DNA of 64,000 nt, from contig OX422213.1 in the NCBI GenBank assembly GCA_949130495.1, positions 539,943,467-540,007,466 on the forward strand, written 5' to 3'. A program made the position numbers and the translations under genes. The notes beneath the pieces were generated by a model. The model searched no databases and was not told the origin of the DNA. It saw only the letters and a program-made list of their open reading frames with translations. Each line of letters opens with the position of its first letter. The stretch's first letter is position 1. The DNA is from Sambucus nigra. Its lineage: Eukaryota; Streptophyta; Magnoliopsida; Dipsacales; Adoxaceae. Positions 22,391 through 34,825 of the stretch are shown here, piece by piece.

Positions 22391-23008
22391 AATATCAGCG
22401 TACAAAGGCGAGCTAAATATTGAGAAAAGTTATTCATGGGAAAATGACTCGGTAATGGGGACATGATCAGAGTCAGACGTAAAAATAATGTGGTAAAGAT
22501 GGTCAGCAACAACATTTTCACAACCTTTCTTATCGCGAATTTCAAGGTTAAACTCTTGGAGTAAGAGAATCCACCGTATCAATCATGGTTTGCAATCCTT
22601 TTTATAAAGAAGGTGCCTGAGGGTAGCATCGTCAGTGTACATGATGATAGGGGAACCTATGAAATATGATCGAAACTTATCAACAGCAAACACTACGGCT
22701 AACAACTCCTTTTCGGTAGTCGTGTAATGAAGTAGAGCATCATGAAGGGTTTTGCTAGCATAATAGATGACATGTGGGCGCTTGTCAACTCTCTAGCCAA
22801 GCACGGCACCAAGTGAAAAATCAAAAGCATCAAACATTAGCTCAAAAGGAAGAGACTAATTGGGAGGTTGGATTATAGGAGCCGAAGTGAGCTCGGTTTT
22901 GAGGTGCTCAAAAGCTGCGACACATGCATCATTAAACACAAATGGGACATCTTTGGATAAAAGGGTTGTTAAAGGTCGAACGATTTTTGAAAAGTCTTTA
23001 ATGAAGCG
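22386..23008 (-). pseudogene. Athila RNase H, first block, with stops
   Basis: This continues from RT after the stop at 23009. It reads RFIKDFSKIVRPL, then LLSKDVPFVF, FDASDFSLGAVLG, ASKTLHDA and TTTEKELLAVVFAVDKF, then YTDDATLRHLL and [13 protein letters not shown]. The catalytic Asp of FDAS and Glu of EKELLA are kept. Family PPNWSLPFE has W changed to TAG (private to this block), and GQRVDK has Q changed to TAG (shared with the second block). The domain runs into the junction at 22386, so integrase is absent from the first block. Confidence 0.85.
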
Positions 23009-24313
23009 TCAGTAGAAGCCCGTGTGTCCTAAGAAGGAGCGAATGTCCTTAACAGACTTAGGAATGGGAAGCGTGGAAATCAAGTTGACTTTCGCTTTAT
23101 CTACCTCAATACCGGAGTTAGAGACAACATGACCTAAAATAATTCCCTTTTTTACCATAAAATGGCATTTCTCACAATTCAGGACCAACTTCTTTTCTTG
23201 GCAGCGCTGGAGAACCATAGTTAGGTGAGACAGGAATTTTTTAAAGGATAAACCAAAAACGGAGAAGTCATCCATGAAGACTTCGAGAAAATGCTCTACC
23301 ATGTCATTAAATATACTAGTCATACACCTTTGAAAAGTCGCAGGTGCATTGCAAAGGCCAAAGAGAATACGAGAGTACGTAAATGTGCCAAATGGACAAG
23401 TAAAGGTAGTCTTCTCTTGGTCTTCAGGGGCAATTGGTATTTGGTTATATCCTGAATATCCGTCAAGGAAGCAATAGTACGCATGGCCTACTAAACACTC
23501 AAGCATTTGGTCAATGTACGAGAGAGGGAAGTGGTCTTTGCGAGTGACAGCATTGAGCTTTCTATAATCAATACAAATACGCCAATCGGTTTGTACACGG
23601 GTGGGCACAAGCTCATCGTCACTATTTTTAATGATGGTGATGCAAAATTTTTTAGGCACCACATGAATGGGACTGACCCATTGGCTATTCGATATGGGAT
23701 AAATGATACCTGCATCAAGCAATTTTAAAATTTTAGCCATTACAACTTCTTTCATAGCATGATTAAGTCTAAGTTGTGGCTCATGAGAAGTCTTGACATT
23801 TTCCTCCAAATGAATGCGATGGCTACAAACATTTGGGCTCACACCGTGAATATCTGAAATGGTCCACCCTATAGCAGTGCTATGTTTGGTGAGAATGTGG
23901 ACCAATTTCTCTTCTTGAGTCGGAGTCAAGTCGAAAGCAATTATGACTTGGTGATGTTGGTTTAGTCCTAAGTAAGTATATTTCAACTGAGCAGGTAATG
24001 ACTTAAGCTCCAAACTAGGTGGCGGTTCAAGAGAAGGATCGGACTCAGACGCATAAATAGAGTCCGAGGAAATATCGGGGCATGGGTTAACTGGGTGATC
24101 CACAGAATGAAGAATGTCGACAGAAAGGGATTCGAAAGGAGTAGCCCAAGTGGAAGTGTCCATCAGTGGTGTAGAATCTAACAAGTCATTTAGTTCAGAG
24201 ATGGAGGAATTAATATCAAAGTCGGACCCAAAGTGATCCAAACATTGTTCGATAGGATCTTCGAGATATGTTTGACCCAACATCTCTTGGACCAAGGAGT
24301 CAATCATACACAC
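23009..24313 (-). pseudogene. Athila linker plus reverse transcriptase, first block, 434-codon open frame
   Basis: This is the longest Athila frame in the window. Residues 1-100 are the acidic linker (MCMIDSLVQEML start, Met not a true start). The RT follows with WTISDIHGVSPNVC, LLDAGIIYPISNSQWVSP, CIDYRKLNAVTRKDHFPLS, YCFLDGYSGYN, FGLCNAPATFQR, FMDDFSVFG, CEKCHFMV, LGHVVSNSGIEVDKAK and SFLGHTGFY, then TGA where the other block has CGA (Arg), a C-to-T change. All RT catalytic Asp residues are present. Because the polyprotein is broken before and after it, it is best read as a fragment of a dead pol. Confidence 0.9.
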
Positions 24314-24340
24314 CTCATCAATAGAATCGATGTCGGCCTT

Positions 24341-24730
24341 TTATTTTATAAGGTGGAAGGTGTTGACTTCAACGGTCATATTGCCAAAAGAAAGATTTAT
24401 GGACCCATCACGACAATTGATGATGGCATTTACAGTTTCCAAAAAGAGGCGACCCAATATGATTGGAATAATTGTTAGGTCGGGAGCAGGAGTGTCTAAG
24501 ATGATGAAATCCAAAGGGTAGTAAAAGTCATAAACTTTCACTAAAACATCTTTAACTATTCCTTTAGTCACTTTTACAGAACGGTCGGCAAGTTGAAGAG
24601 TAACTCGTGTAAGTTTCATATTTTGTAAACCTAACTCAAGGTAAAGGGAGTAAGGTAAGAAATTAACATTAGCCCCAAGGTCAAGTAAAGATCGAGTAGT
24701 GAACTTATCTCCTAACATTCAAGAGATGGT
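24341..24730 (-). pseudogene. Athila aspartic protease, first block
   Basis: The frame 24718-24341 gives MLGDKFTTRSLLDLGANVNF, then LQLADRSVKVTKGIVKDV, then FYYPLDFIILDTPAPDL and IILGRLFL. The DLGA active-site box and the downstream ILGR motif are present. A TGA just before MLGD replaces a Cys codon found in the second block. A TAA after HLIK, shared with the second block, separates it from the linker. Confidence 0.85.
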
Positions 24731-26668
24731 AGGATGACTGGGGTCTTTGTACTTCACAACATCGTTCTCATGGATAAGGTAGGTGGCTTGCTCAGTGGCG
24801 AAGGCATCACGAGGCATATTCATTCGACGCTTCACAGTGCACAAGTCCTTCAAGAATTTGGCATAGGAGGAAACTTGTTGAATCGCGTTGAGGAATGGAA
24901 TGTCAATGTGGACATTTTGAAATACTTGCTTGATCTCATCAAATTATTGGGCTTTCTTGGTCGGAGACAACCAATGAGGGAATAGTACTTTGGGCACATA
25001 GACAAGGGTGGGCTCTTTAGGTTTGGAGTCAGTCTTTTCTGTGGATTCGGTAGGTGGTAGAACCTTAGGGAGAGGATTTAATTGGCATTTCAGGATGGTT
25101 GGGGTTTGCACATCATGGGGGACATCAGCGCCATTATCAACCTGTTTGTCGGATCTTAGAGTACTTACCGCTTTCATGTTCTCTTGGTATCTGGGTGGAG
25201 TGGAAATGGATCCAACCTCATAAGCCAACTCTTTGCCATTACCCTTAGGGTTAGCAATGGATTGACTAGGAAATTGACCTTTCTCTCGCTCGAACTCAAA
25301 CTCGTTAAGATGTTTCTCAATCCTTTGGATTGATTGAGTCTGCGCATGCATGGATTGTTGTTGAGTCGTGAAAAATTGAGTGAGAAGATTCTCAAGAGAG
25401 GAGGTGGATGCTTGGGGCGGCGGGGCATAAGGTGATTGGGGAACCAACTCACGGTGAGAACTAAGAGGCAGGGAAGACTCGTAAGAGGGAGGTGGAACTG
25501 GGATAATTTGATGATGGGAGTTTAATGGTCCTCCGTGGGGGACAACGGGTGATGGATGATGTGGTTGATGGTATGGATCATGGTGATTCTGGTTGGGAGG
25601 GCAATGTTGCCTTTGTGGGTTTTGTTGAAACCTGGGTGGACCATTTACATTTTGTTGTGGGTGTACTTATAGGAAAAATATGAATGGTTCCTATTATTTG
25701 GATTGTAAGTAAACGACTAGGGAGCGGGTTTCCTAGTGGTATCAAAAGCACATGCCTGGGCCATGGTGGGTTCGGGATCATCTTAAACAAGGGGGCACAA
25801 ATTAGTTAAATGATCTTGACTTAAACGAACATTACAATAATAAGGAATAGACTCGTTGACATTCATCACTTGTTTAGAAAGAGAAACATTTTGTTGCATA
25901 GAACAACTGAGAGCGTCAACGGTTTTAGTCAAAGTGTTTAAGCCATGAAGCAAAGTTTTAAAATCAGGATCATTTTGAGTCTCATAAGTGCTCCCTATGC
26001 GTGGTGGCTTGAATCTCAAAAAGTCTTTGGTGCCCTCCCAATCTTGAGAGTCATCGCCTAATTCTAGGAGAAAATTGTAGACGACAGTGGGAGTTAAGTG
26101 CATGAACTTCCCTTTATGCATGGATTCAATCATGGTTTGGGAAGAGGGAACATGACCATTGTAAAAATTATGGACTAAGCGACTTTTATCGAGACCGTGA
26201 TGTGGGCAACTATCGATGTAACCTTAAAAACAGCCCCATGTTTCACAAAATTGCTCGGTGGGCTTTTGACAAAAAATCTTGGATGGCTTGGCGCATCTCA
26301 TTGGTTTTGCTCATTGGATAAAAATTTGACATGAACTTCTTCACAAGTTGTTCCCATGTAAGGATAGAATCCGGTGGCAATGAATGGAGCCACATGGATG
26401 CACTATCATTGAGAGAAAATGGAAACAACAGAAGACGTACATTTTCTTCATCTAAGTTTTGATTTTCAAAAGCAGCACAAACCGTGAGAAATTTTCGCAA
26501 GTGACTGTATGGAGACTCACATTCAAGGCCATGGAAAGTGGGCAACATTGAAATTGTTATCGGGCGAATTTCAAATTGGACTGTTGGGGTGGGTGGAAGA
26601 ACGATACATGATGGTGGGGTTGCCGTTATCGGGGCAAAATAGTCCCTCAAGGCACGCCCGTCAGCCAT
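24731..26668 (-). pseudogene. Athila gag, first block, frameshifted
   Basis: It starts MADGRALRDYFAPITATPP at 26668. The Retrotrans_gag domain follows in the 26668-26243 frame (FHGLECESPYSHLRKFL, LRLLLFPFSLND, WLHSLPPDSILTWEQLV, KKFMSNFYP), a good match to Athila Gag. Later parts lie in other frames: MIESMHKGKFM and FLLELGDDSQDWEGT (26133-25783), CNVRLSQDHLTNLCPLV, then the Pro/Gln-rich part at 25447-24944. Frameshifts lie near 26225-26245, 25790 and 25450-25600. It is the only copy here with the Gag N-terminus. Confidence 0.85.
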
Positions 26669-28029
26669 GGTATGTGGATGAATGGATGAAGTAGAGATGT
26701 CGATTCAGGGACAACTCGAAGTGACCGGTGGTAGGGAAAAATCAAGGGGAACACGAGGTTCTCCTAATGAGGATGACATGGGAGAAGGGCTACGGGAACG
26801 AATTAATCGACGATTAACTCGTTGCCACGTGGGCATGTAAAGAGTGAATTTTTGGAATATTTTAGAAAATGAGGGGAAGAAAATATTTTTGGAGAAAGGG
26901 AAAAAAATGTTTTTAGATTTTTGGAAAATGGGAAAGAAAATGAAAAATAAAATATTTTTGAATTTTTGTTGAAAAAAGGAGCGATTGACTCAACTTGAAA
27001 ATAAAAAATGAGGGAGCGTAAAAATGACTACCTAAATAGCAAAGTAGATACGTACAAGCAAGGTAAAAATTCCTAACTAGCACATAGCCAATTTTTCTTC
27101 AATTCAGATGAAAGGGTAGTCAATTTTAATTACTCCGCTAGCGATAAAAAATCACAGAATTTATCTTTGTGATCGCCTTTGCAAAACTACGTGTTCCTAA
27201 TTTAATCACAAGGTAACTAGAGGCTTGCCACAGAGATTCACTACGAAGCTACTACGACGAAGCGGACGGCCGGTACAACGCCGGGGACAGTACAAACCCA
27301 TTTTACTGGGCGGCCGCACTTAAAACCCAGTTTCCCCGGACACTTGCATGCCTCAAAGCGAACCATTCGAGGATTTTTCGGGTAGAGAGGACTCTACGAG
27401 TTATCCTATAAGTCAAATTGATCAAAAAGGGGCCTACGAACACCGTATCCTATGGGACTATCGAGTTGATTGATTTTAAATTTAATGATGGCTAGGGTAG
27501 CACACAATGGATAAATGAGTGAGTCGGGTGATGAAATCCCTTCTCGTGAATGACCGGGTGTAAGTCTTAGTTGAATAATTCATCACACCATTCAAAAATA
27601 AATGCGAGAATAAAAATAACATAAGAGCAAGTAGGCACACAAAATATTGGCTCGCTGCAGGAGATTCGCGAGTGCTGAGAAATGTACCTCCCACGATTTT
27701 TACACGCATGGGGTGAAGATAGAGTTGAGACCACCGGGGGGATATTTTTCCTATCTCAGTCGGCCCTGGGAGTCGTACCGACCCAAAGTATAGAGGCATA
27801 TTTTCCTCACCTTTCGACGCCCTCTCTCTACCTTGTCCGATTTCCCTTTTTGCCTTTTTTTTTAATTTAATCATTACAAATAATAGGTGTCCAAAGCACC
27901 ACGAATAAATGTACAAGGCCTCAATAATCCTCAACAACCAGTCTAAGGAGGGAGAGAATGAATAACTACACTAAAAATAAAAAATAAAAATAAAAATTAC
28001 AAATCTTCACGGGTTTCAATCTTCAAAAA
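26669..28029 (-). other. Athila 5' leader between primer site and gag
   Basis: This is 1.36 kb of untranslated leader. It is A/T-rich at 26850-27000 and GC-richer at 27230-27380. Short open frames (27482-27937 on the minus strand, 27682-27870 on the plus) show no domain. No other gene is seen. Confidence 0.6.
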
Positions 28030-28044
28030 CCCGCAACGGCGCCA
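28030..28044 (-). promoter_or_regulatory. Athila primer binding site, Asp-tRNA type
   Basis: The minus strand reads TGGCGCCGTTGCGGG, two bases after the LTR end (28047). TGGCGCCGTTGC matches the complement of the 3' end of plant Asp tRNA, the usual Athila primer. Confidence 0.85.
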
Positions 28045-29197
28045 TTTGATTACTCTTAATTTTTGCTTTCCTTCGGATATGGATTTGAGATGTCGTTGCG
28101 GCCAAACTTAGAGTATCAAAATTCCTGAAATCACCTATAAAACTTGTTACAAATTCAGTATGGTGGAAAAATTCGAGTAGTAATCCAATTTCAAAAGTTG
28201 AAACAGTTATTGTGAAAACTTTCAATTTCAATTTTTATTAAAAATCTTTTTGTACTTTTTTTTTATGTTTAAAAATAATTTCAAGGGAGAAAAACGAAAA
28301 TTTATGCAATTAAATTACTACAAAAATTTTAATGTAACCGAGTTTAGAATGTATGAGAAGAGACAAGAGGTGGGATTACACCGCGTAGTTAAATTAATTT
28401 AATGTCCTAATTATTCAATTGAATAGTTCGAAATAATATTGAATTTAGAATTTAACTCTCGTTACAGTCCTAATTTCAATTTTATCTTTTTCAATAATTA
28501 AATCGGGATTTGTGACTACATATACAAAAAATCAAGATTCACACTCATTTTAACAAAATATCTACTAAGATTAATTTATTAAAATTTGTACGAATCTTTG
28601 AATTTCATACACAGAATTAATATTTGAATTTAAGAATAATACTTATCTCTAAGTCAAATCCAAAAATAAAATATTTATTTTAAACATTAATTTATTAACT
28701 CTCGTTATATAAATTAATGTGTGATTTTTCCAAATTTAATTAGCCTAGAACGCATCAATGAACAATTATTCAAATAAAACGACTCAACATATGTGTTTCA
28801 TCCCACCCCTTGAATGGTGTTTAGCCCAACATGATTAAAAATTAAGAATAGTCACAAACATTCAACAGGAAATTAAATAGAAAAGGCAAGAAATACAATA
28901 CGCAGTAATTCCTCTGTCAAATGTGTGCATGAATGTGCGTGCCAGCTCGTCATAAAAATTCAACTGGATTACAAAACTAAATTAAAAGACTGAACCTAAA
29001 AAAATTCTAATCCTAAACCAATTTTTTTTATGTTTTTCTGATTTTTTTTTTGTACCCTCTGCAGTCTCTTTTTTTCTTTTCTATCTCTCCTTCTCTCTGT
29101 GCTGATACCTGAATCTAATACCTTTCACCTCATCTCTTTTATATCCCACGATTATGGTTTGTGGAGGATAGCTTTGAGGGATTTGAGGCTTGGAATT

Positions 29198-29218
29198 CCC
29201 CCCCCCCCCCCCCCCCCC
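29198..29218. repeat. C21 homopolymer
   Basis: There are twenty-one consecutive C in the Athila 5' LTR. The 3' LTR has a related but interrupted C run at 7461-7477. Runs this long are often miscounted by sequencing. Confidence 0.9.
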
Positions 29219-30164
29219 GAATTTTTTGGGATATGGCAGGTATGAGATGGGTTTTATTGAAAGGGTTGGGTAGTGGTTGAGTATGGGTATGTTGGCAGGT
29301 GGGTTAGGTTTCTGAGTTTGGGGAAATAGCAGGTGTTGGGGTATGGTGTTTGCTAGGAACCATCGGATTTGGGCACGTGTGACCTCGGGTTAGAGGGTCC
29401 GGGCTGTTGGGTGCCGTCGGGTTTCGTGGAATTGGAAGGTGGGTCTCGGGGTATGGCGCAGGTGGGTTTAATTTTGGGTATTGGGGTTGAATGAAATGGG
29501 GTTTCTGGTCTTTGAGTTGAAATGATAAATGGGTATCCGGTTTGTAGCAGGTGTGAATCCGTGGGTATCCGGGTTTAAATGGGGGCTGCCATGGGTTAAA
29601 TGGGAAATGGGTTCATGGGTTTAGAAAGAGACTGTGATGAGTTGTCTAATGGGTGTATGTTAATGGGATTTTTGGTTGGTTTAATGGAGATGGTGGTGGT
29701 TGTTAATAATGGGTCTTGAAAGTTTTGTGTGACATCCCGCCTAATAAGATACCGGACGATCACTCCTATATCAAATTTTAACAGGAGTCTCATATGGATC
29801 ATTCTTAGCATCACTGTCGAAAATCCATTTAATTACTAATAACCTATTAGGCTGGTGTCAAAAACTTTTACTTAACTACTCTTTTTAAACAATTTCAAAT
29901 AAAACATCCACACAGTTTGCGTAAATGAAACTGAAATGAAATAAAATAACCGAACACTCGATCAAAATATACAAGCATATCGAAGGATGCTCTAAAAGAA
30001 TAAATAAATGCAATTGGACCATTGACCCGAATATTTATACAGTACCTCATATCTAGAGTACAATAATTAAAGCGTCTATCGAGAACCTGCACGCATCCAC
30101 AGCTGCTGCAGCGGACGTCTGACTCGAAGGAAGTGTCATCCAGGCGTCCCTCTGTCTGGAAACC

Positions 30165-30165
<1 letters not shown>

Positions 30166-30250
<85 letters not shown>
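30166..30250. repeat. (AT)n microsatellite
   Basis: There are about 40 AT dinucleotides in solo LTR copy 1. A shorter AT tract lies at 31498-31528. Confidence 0.95.
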
Positions 30251-31497
30251 CAAGAAAGAAAAAGTAGATAAACGGGTCAGAGCCCGAGTTTGAAAAATAT
30301 TTAGCAAGTGCATAAATGCCTTATTTTTAGAAAAAAGTTTTATCTCATATTTAAGTTTGGTATCGCACTCCCATGAGATACCCCTTGCCTCTCTTATATT
30401 AGTGCACACCTAACGCACCCTAACAACATACCCTAGTCAAGTTATCCCGCCTAACTAGTCTAATTTACCCGTCTACTAGAAACCTATACATCCCGAGTAC
30501 TAAGGGCTAAACTTCCCTCCATTCTCAACGCTGCACTAAGTTCGTGCGTGGGGTGTCTCACGAAGCGAAATCCAAACAAGGAATCCCCCCGATAAACTAC
30601 TACTTGGTAGGGTTAATGGTAGAGATCCATTTGGCCCGTAGCACAAAACTAATGTATAAATACATATATATATACATCTTAGAATATACATCCGGATAAT
30701 ATCTCCCAGACTGAGGTTTACCAATTCAATTTACAAAGTATTTATCAATACTTTTCATTTTCATCTTAAAACTTTCCATTTCCTTTCTTACATCCAGGAA
30801 ATGTATTTAAAAGCCAACTCATTAGCATGAATTGCTTTAACATATCATATAACTTTTTAAAAGCCATTTTTATTATCATAAAAATGCTTTTCCGTTTTAA
30901 AAACATCCCATTTCCCTTCTTCCATCCAGGAAATGTAATTAAAAGCCATTTTTATTATCATAAAAATGCTTTTATCATATCATATGCCTCCACTTCCCTT
31001 TTCCATCCGGGAAGTGTTTCCGAAGCCAATTCATTTATCCCATTTCTCTTCTTCCATCCGGGAAATGTATTTAAAGCCAATTTATTATCATAAATTGCTT
31101 TAACATATCTAAGACCGCCCCTCCGGGTTTTCCCACTAGATGCGCCCCTAAATGGCTATCATCTTCCAGGGCCTATCAAACAAGACAACCTGGGAACCCA
31201 ACAAATCTTTGATAAGCGGCCATATGCCTGCGGGATAGTCGTGACCACACCCAAAATCACCTAACCAGCGCAGAAAATATATAATCCCCCATATGGCCTA
31301 TAGGACTATATACACCCTGCATTCATTAGCCAGGGGGCTTCACCATACGCACGCAACTTCCGTTATGATAGCGATTTAGAGAGGTGTGTATCCATAAATT
31401 TTCATTTATGAAATTTATTTCTTCACCATTTGAAAACATTTATTTTTACATTTTCAAAAGTCATTTACATCATATCATATATATACTTTATCACATA

Positions 31498-31528
<31 letters not shown>
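31498..31528. repeat. (TA)n microsatellite
   Basis: This is a TA dinucleotide tract inside solo LTR copy 1. Confidence 0.9.
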
Positions 31529-31531
<3 letters not shown>

Positions 31532-32058
31532 CATATATTCCTCCTCGAATGTACATACGTGGCCATAATTGCCAACTACATCTCGCGATGACCATTAATC
31601 CCAAAGATTCTCTCAAAGAATCATAATCATGCATTCATATACCCATGATACTAAACCCAAGTATTTCCTCACTTTGATAAGTAATAAATACCTATCTCCA
31701 ATTATACCACTTTACAATAATTGAATATATATCTATATTCTCAATTTCATCCTAATCAACTCATAGGATTTGCCCAACAATAATCGATATAACTATGCTT
31801 TCTATACGCATAATTATATAGGCCTAAATGCACGGAAATATTCCAGGGAGTATTCATTCCCGAACTTAAACTATGTCCGTTCCCCGGGTTATGCCCTACA
31901 CCAATCCAAGGCATTCTCTTTCATCTAAAGGTTTATTTACCCTCAAAACCCTCATTTAGGAGTCCCGATATCATAACTAGGATCCCCCATATAAGACCCC
32001 AAATTGTATTTTAACTCCCCAAACTCTTAAGGGAAGAAACTAACAATTCTGACCAAAG

Positions 32059-32255
32059 CGAATCGATTCGCCCCATTTGCGAATCAATTCGGGTGGGCGA
32101 ATCGATTCGGCCCCCAATCCGAATCGATTCGGAAAGTGTTCTGCAAACAGGTCCTTAATGGCGAATCGATTCGATCTAAATCCGAATTGATTCGGCATAC
32201 TGCAATCACAGATCCCCTTAGGCGAATCGATTCGGCCTGGACCCGAATCGATTCG
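32059..32255. repeat. CGAATCGATTCG palindrome cluster
   Basis: Eight exact or near-exact copies of CGAATCGATTCG occur within 200 bp, arranged as pairs separated by about 10-15 bp. A further pair lies near 32581-32612. The matching segment of solo LTR copy 2 (42453-42635) has the same cluster. On the minus strand they lie about 0.8-1.0 kb downstream of the TATA-like box, so they would be transcribed. Confidence 0.9.
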
Positions 32256-34276
32256 GCCTGTTCGAGGGTCACGATTTGGGCAAAAAAAATTTCAATCTCC
32301 AAAATACCCAAAACTCAATCCGATCTCTATTTAATTCATAACTTGGATTTATTCCTACAAACCCAAAGTTTTCATATCTCCTCAAGTTCTTTAGAGGTCC
32401 TAACACTCCAGTTGAGAACCCGTAATATTTATCTCCAATAAGTTCTAACTAATGATTTCGATATCGGACAGCTTTTCGTAGAAAAATTACTATAAATCCA
32501 AACAAAATCAGAAAAATACGCTGTCGGCGTCCACGCGACCATATCGAAAAGATCTACAATTTCTATTTTTGACCAGGAGCCTAATCGATTCTCATGAAGG
32601 ACGAATCGATTCGGAAAGACGCAGGTCACTATTCATCGTCTTCTCCGAGACGGTTTCGGCCATTAAAGATTCTCCCAAGCTTTTGTCGCCTCACCCAACG
32701 TCCTACAACCTTAACCAACTACAAATAAACATATATTAAGGGTTCTAAACATCCTAGAACCCTAAACCACCAATTTATTTCCATTAATTTCTAAGTTTCT
32801 CCAATTACGAAATTATAGGGGTTTATTCGTTTTAACTCCCGAAAACCCGTTTTATCCACGAAACCCAACCCAAAATTTTAGGGTTTGTTAATACCAAACT
32901 ACGGTATGAGATTTATGCAAAAAGTAAATAAAGAAAGTAAACACTTGCCTCGTGGATATAATCTGACGATCCCGAGTCGAATCCCACAGAGGTTGGTCGG
33001 AATCTCCCCTTTTCTCCTCTTTTCTCTCCTCCTCTCTGTCTTCTTTCTCTTTTCTTTCTCTTTCCTCCCTCTCTCCCTATTTATAAATAAAGAAAAAAGG
33101 TTTAACCCCTTAAAACCCAAAAATGACTCGTTTACTCAATTACGAGCCCATTTAACTCTAAAATTCCCCGAAACTCAATTTCGACAATCGGACACTCTTT
33201 TTCGACTATCTCGGACATTCCAAGACTCACGGCACAGTCGAAATTCCCATCCGAGGTACTTGACCGCAAATCACTATTCTAACCCATAATACTTAATGTG
33301 GGGTTTCTAATCAAAATCTGACCTTTTGGTCGCTTTACTCCACGGCGACATATAATTAAAATACTTCGACCTATTTAATCCCAAAAATAATTACAACACT
33401 CATCGAAAATCATTAAATCCTCGAAAATCCCAAAAAGGACGAGTTGTTACTTAATCATGCCAATTTATACTTAATTATGAAATTTAATTGTCTCCAAAAA
33501 GAACGAGTTGTTACATGTTGTTAATGGGGGAGAGAGTAGAGAGAGAGTGGTGGGAGGTTGAAGATGATGGGAAGTTGAATTGGGTGTGTGAGGGTGTAGT
33601 TTGTTAAGGTGAGGGTGAGGGAGGTGTTTGTGTGTATGTGAGTGTGTATGGTAGTAGCGTGTGTGTTTGTTAGTTTGTGACCCTTTAAAAAAAATAAAGA
33701 CTAACTAATTAAAAATGAAGACTAATTAAAATCTACTAAAAATATAAAATCCTAATCTAAAAAATAAAAGACACAAATAAAAAAGAATAACAAATAAAAA
33801 ATATATTAAAACTAAAATTAAAATCCTAAAAAAATATAAAATCTAATAAAACTAAAAATAACTGAAATCCTAAAAAAAACTAATCCTAAAAAAAATAAAA
33901 AAAATAAAAACTAAAAACTAATAAAAATAAAACTATACTAAATAGAAAATAAATTCTAAAAAATTCTAAATAAATCTAAAATAAAACCTAAAAATAAAAA
34001 CGACTCAAACTAAAAAAATTTTAAAAAAAAAGGCACAAACAAAACACACACGGGATCGGGTGAAGGTTTGGGAAGGTCGGGCTAGGCTAGGGTTACGAGA
34101 CAAGGTATTTAGGTCCATTCTTGATGCAATTGCATTGAAATAACACTTTGACACGGCAACTGCAATAGAGCCTGCACATTAAACATTTTCGCGCATAAGA
34201 CTCAAATTGTCAAATATTATCAACTAAAAATCGTCCATTCGGGGTATAAAATGTACACTTTTTCGTGCTTATCACA

Positions 34277-34825
34277 CACCCAAAAATTCCGCATTCACGG
34301 TTCGAATATTTTTGTGTTATTCCATTGTGTGTTGTATTTGATCATTTTATGCTTTATCTTTAAAAGAAAAATGAAAATTTTCAAAAATAGTCGGTTGATA
34401 CATGCCTTTGTGATCATCATCACTTAAGCTTCCTTGATTCTTTTTGTGTTGATAGCTTACTTCTTCGTGTGATGCTTTATATTTCATGTTTAGTTTCTAC
34501 TCCTTTGTCTATTAAGGATAAAAAGGGGGAGAACAAATTAAGGGGAAGTTTTTGATTTTTTTGTTTAAAACTCTATGCATCATGGTATCTTTTTATTTCA
34601 TGTGTGTAGGTTTCTTCTGCGTTAATGATGAATTCATGGACTACACCGGATGAAGAAAAAGTTTTTTAAGGGAAGAACAAGTTGAGATTGAAGACAACAT
34701 TTCACTTATCCCATACCATTTCTAGGGTTTGGGAGGGCGTTAAGAATCATTGTCATATGAGGGTTTTTTATTGTAATTTGGGTTTTGGTTATTATTTTGT
34801 AGCGGAATAGCCAAAGGGGGAGATT
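34277..34825 (+). other. Sirevirus relic: spacer before the 3' LTR with polypurine tracts
   Basis: By inference this continues the relic interrupted at 6354. Polypurine runs lie at 34521-34531 (AAAAGGGGGAG), 34540-34548 (AAGGGGAAG) and 34812-34822. The remainder is T-rich with no frame recognised. Confidence 0.6.
34808..34825 (+). promoter_or_regulatory. Main polypurine tract of the Sirevirus relic
   Basis: AGCCAAAGGGGGAGATT sits directly before the LTR start TGTAAG (34826). The surrounding bases 34802-34830 are the same as the junction of the gag-only element on the opposite strand (16408-16436). Confidence 0.85.

Larger units (their letters stand above)
29728..33515 (-). mobile_element. 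Solo LTR, Tekay-like gypsy, copy 1
   Basis: It spans 3788 bp, starting TGTGACATCCCGCC and ending GAGTTGTTACA on the plus strand. The flanks TTTTG (29723-29727) and TGTTG (33516-33520) are a target duplication with one mismatch; the other Athila LTR shows the empty site near 7979-7990. The minus-strand reading begins TGTAACAACTCG and has TTTATAAATAGGGAG (about 33073-33088) followed by a long GA-rich leader, as in Tekay-type LTRs, so orientation is minus. No internal domains lie within it, so this is a solo LTR left by LTR-LTR recombination. It is homologous to 39567-43377. Confidence 0.8.
6355..34276 (-). mobile_element. Composite Athila (Ty3/gypsy) retrotransposon with duplicated internal region
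   Basis: Two LTRs (6355-8682 and 28047-34276) flank an internal region read on the minus strand: primer site, leader, gag, PR, RT, RNase H, then a second partial gag, PR, RT, RNase H and IN, then the polypurine tract. The flanking five bases are CACAC (6350-6354) and CACCC (34277-34281), a target duplication with one mismatch. The whole block therefore behaves as one insertion. Nested inside are the gag-only Sirevirus derivative (14791-21774) and a solo LTR (29728-33515). The two internal blocks share at least two premature stops, so the source family was already defective. Lineage comes from the RT and IN sequences and the Asp-tRNA-type primer site. Confidence 0.85.
28047..34276 (-). repeat. 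Athila 5' LTR, split by a solo LTR
   Basis: It is homologous to 6355-8682. After removing the insertion 29728-33515 and one 5-bp duplication it is about 2.44 kb. It carries a 21-base C run (29198-29218) where the 3' LTR has an interrupted C run, and an extra segment at about 28685-28735. The minus-strand start TGTGATAAG ends at plus 34276. Confidence 0.85.

Noticed and set aside
32899..33120. Lys/Arg/Glu-rich minus-strand frame in the solo LTR
   Set aside because: It is the GA-rich leader of the LTR; there is no complexity beyond the purine tract.
29728..33515. DNA transposon with short inverted ends
   Set aside because: The ends TGTGACA and TGTTACA and 5-bp duplication fit an LTR, and a second copy with the same layout and a GA-rich leader supports a solo LTR.
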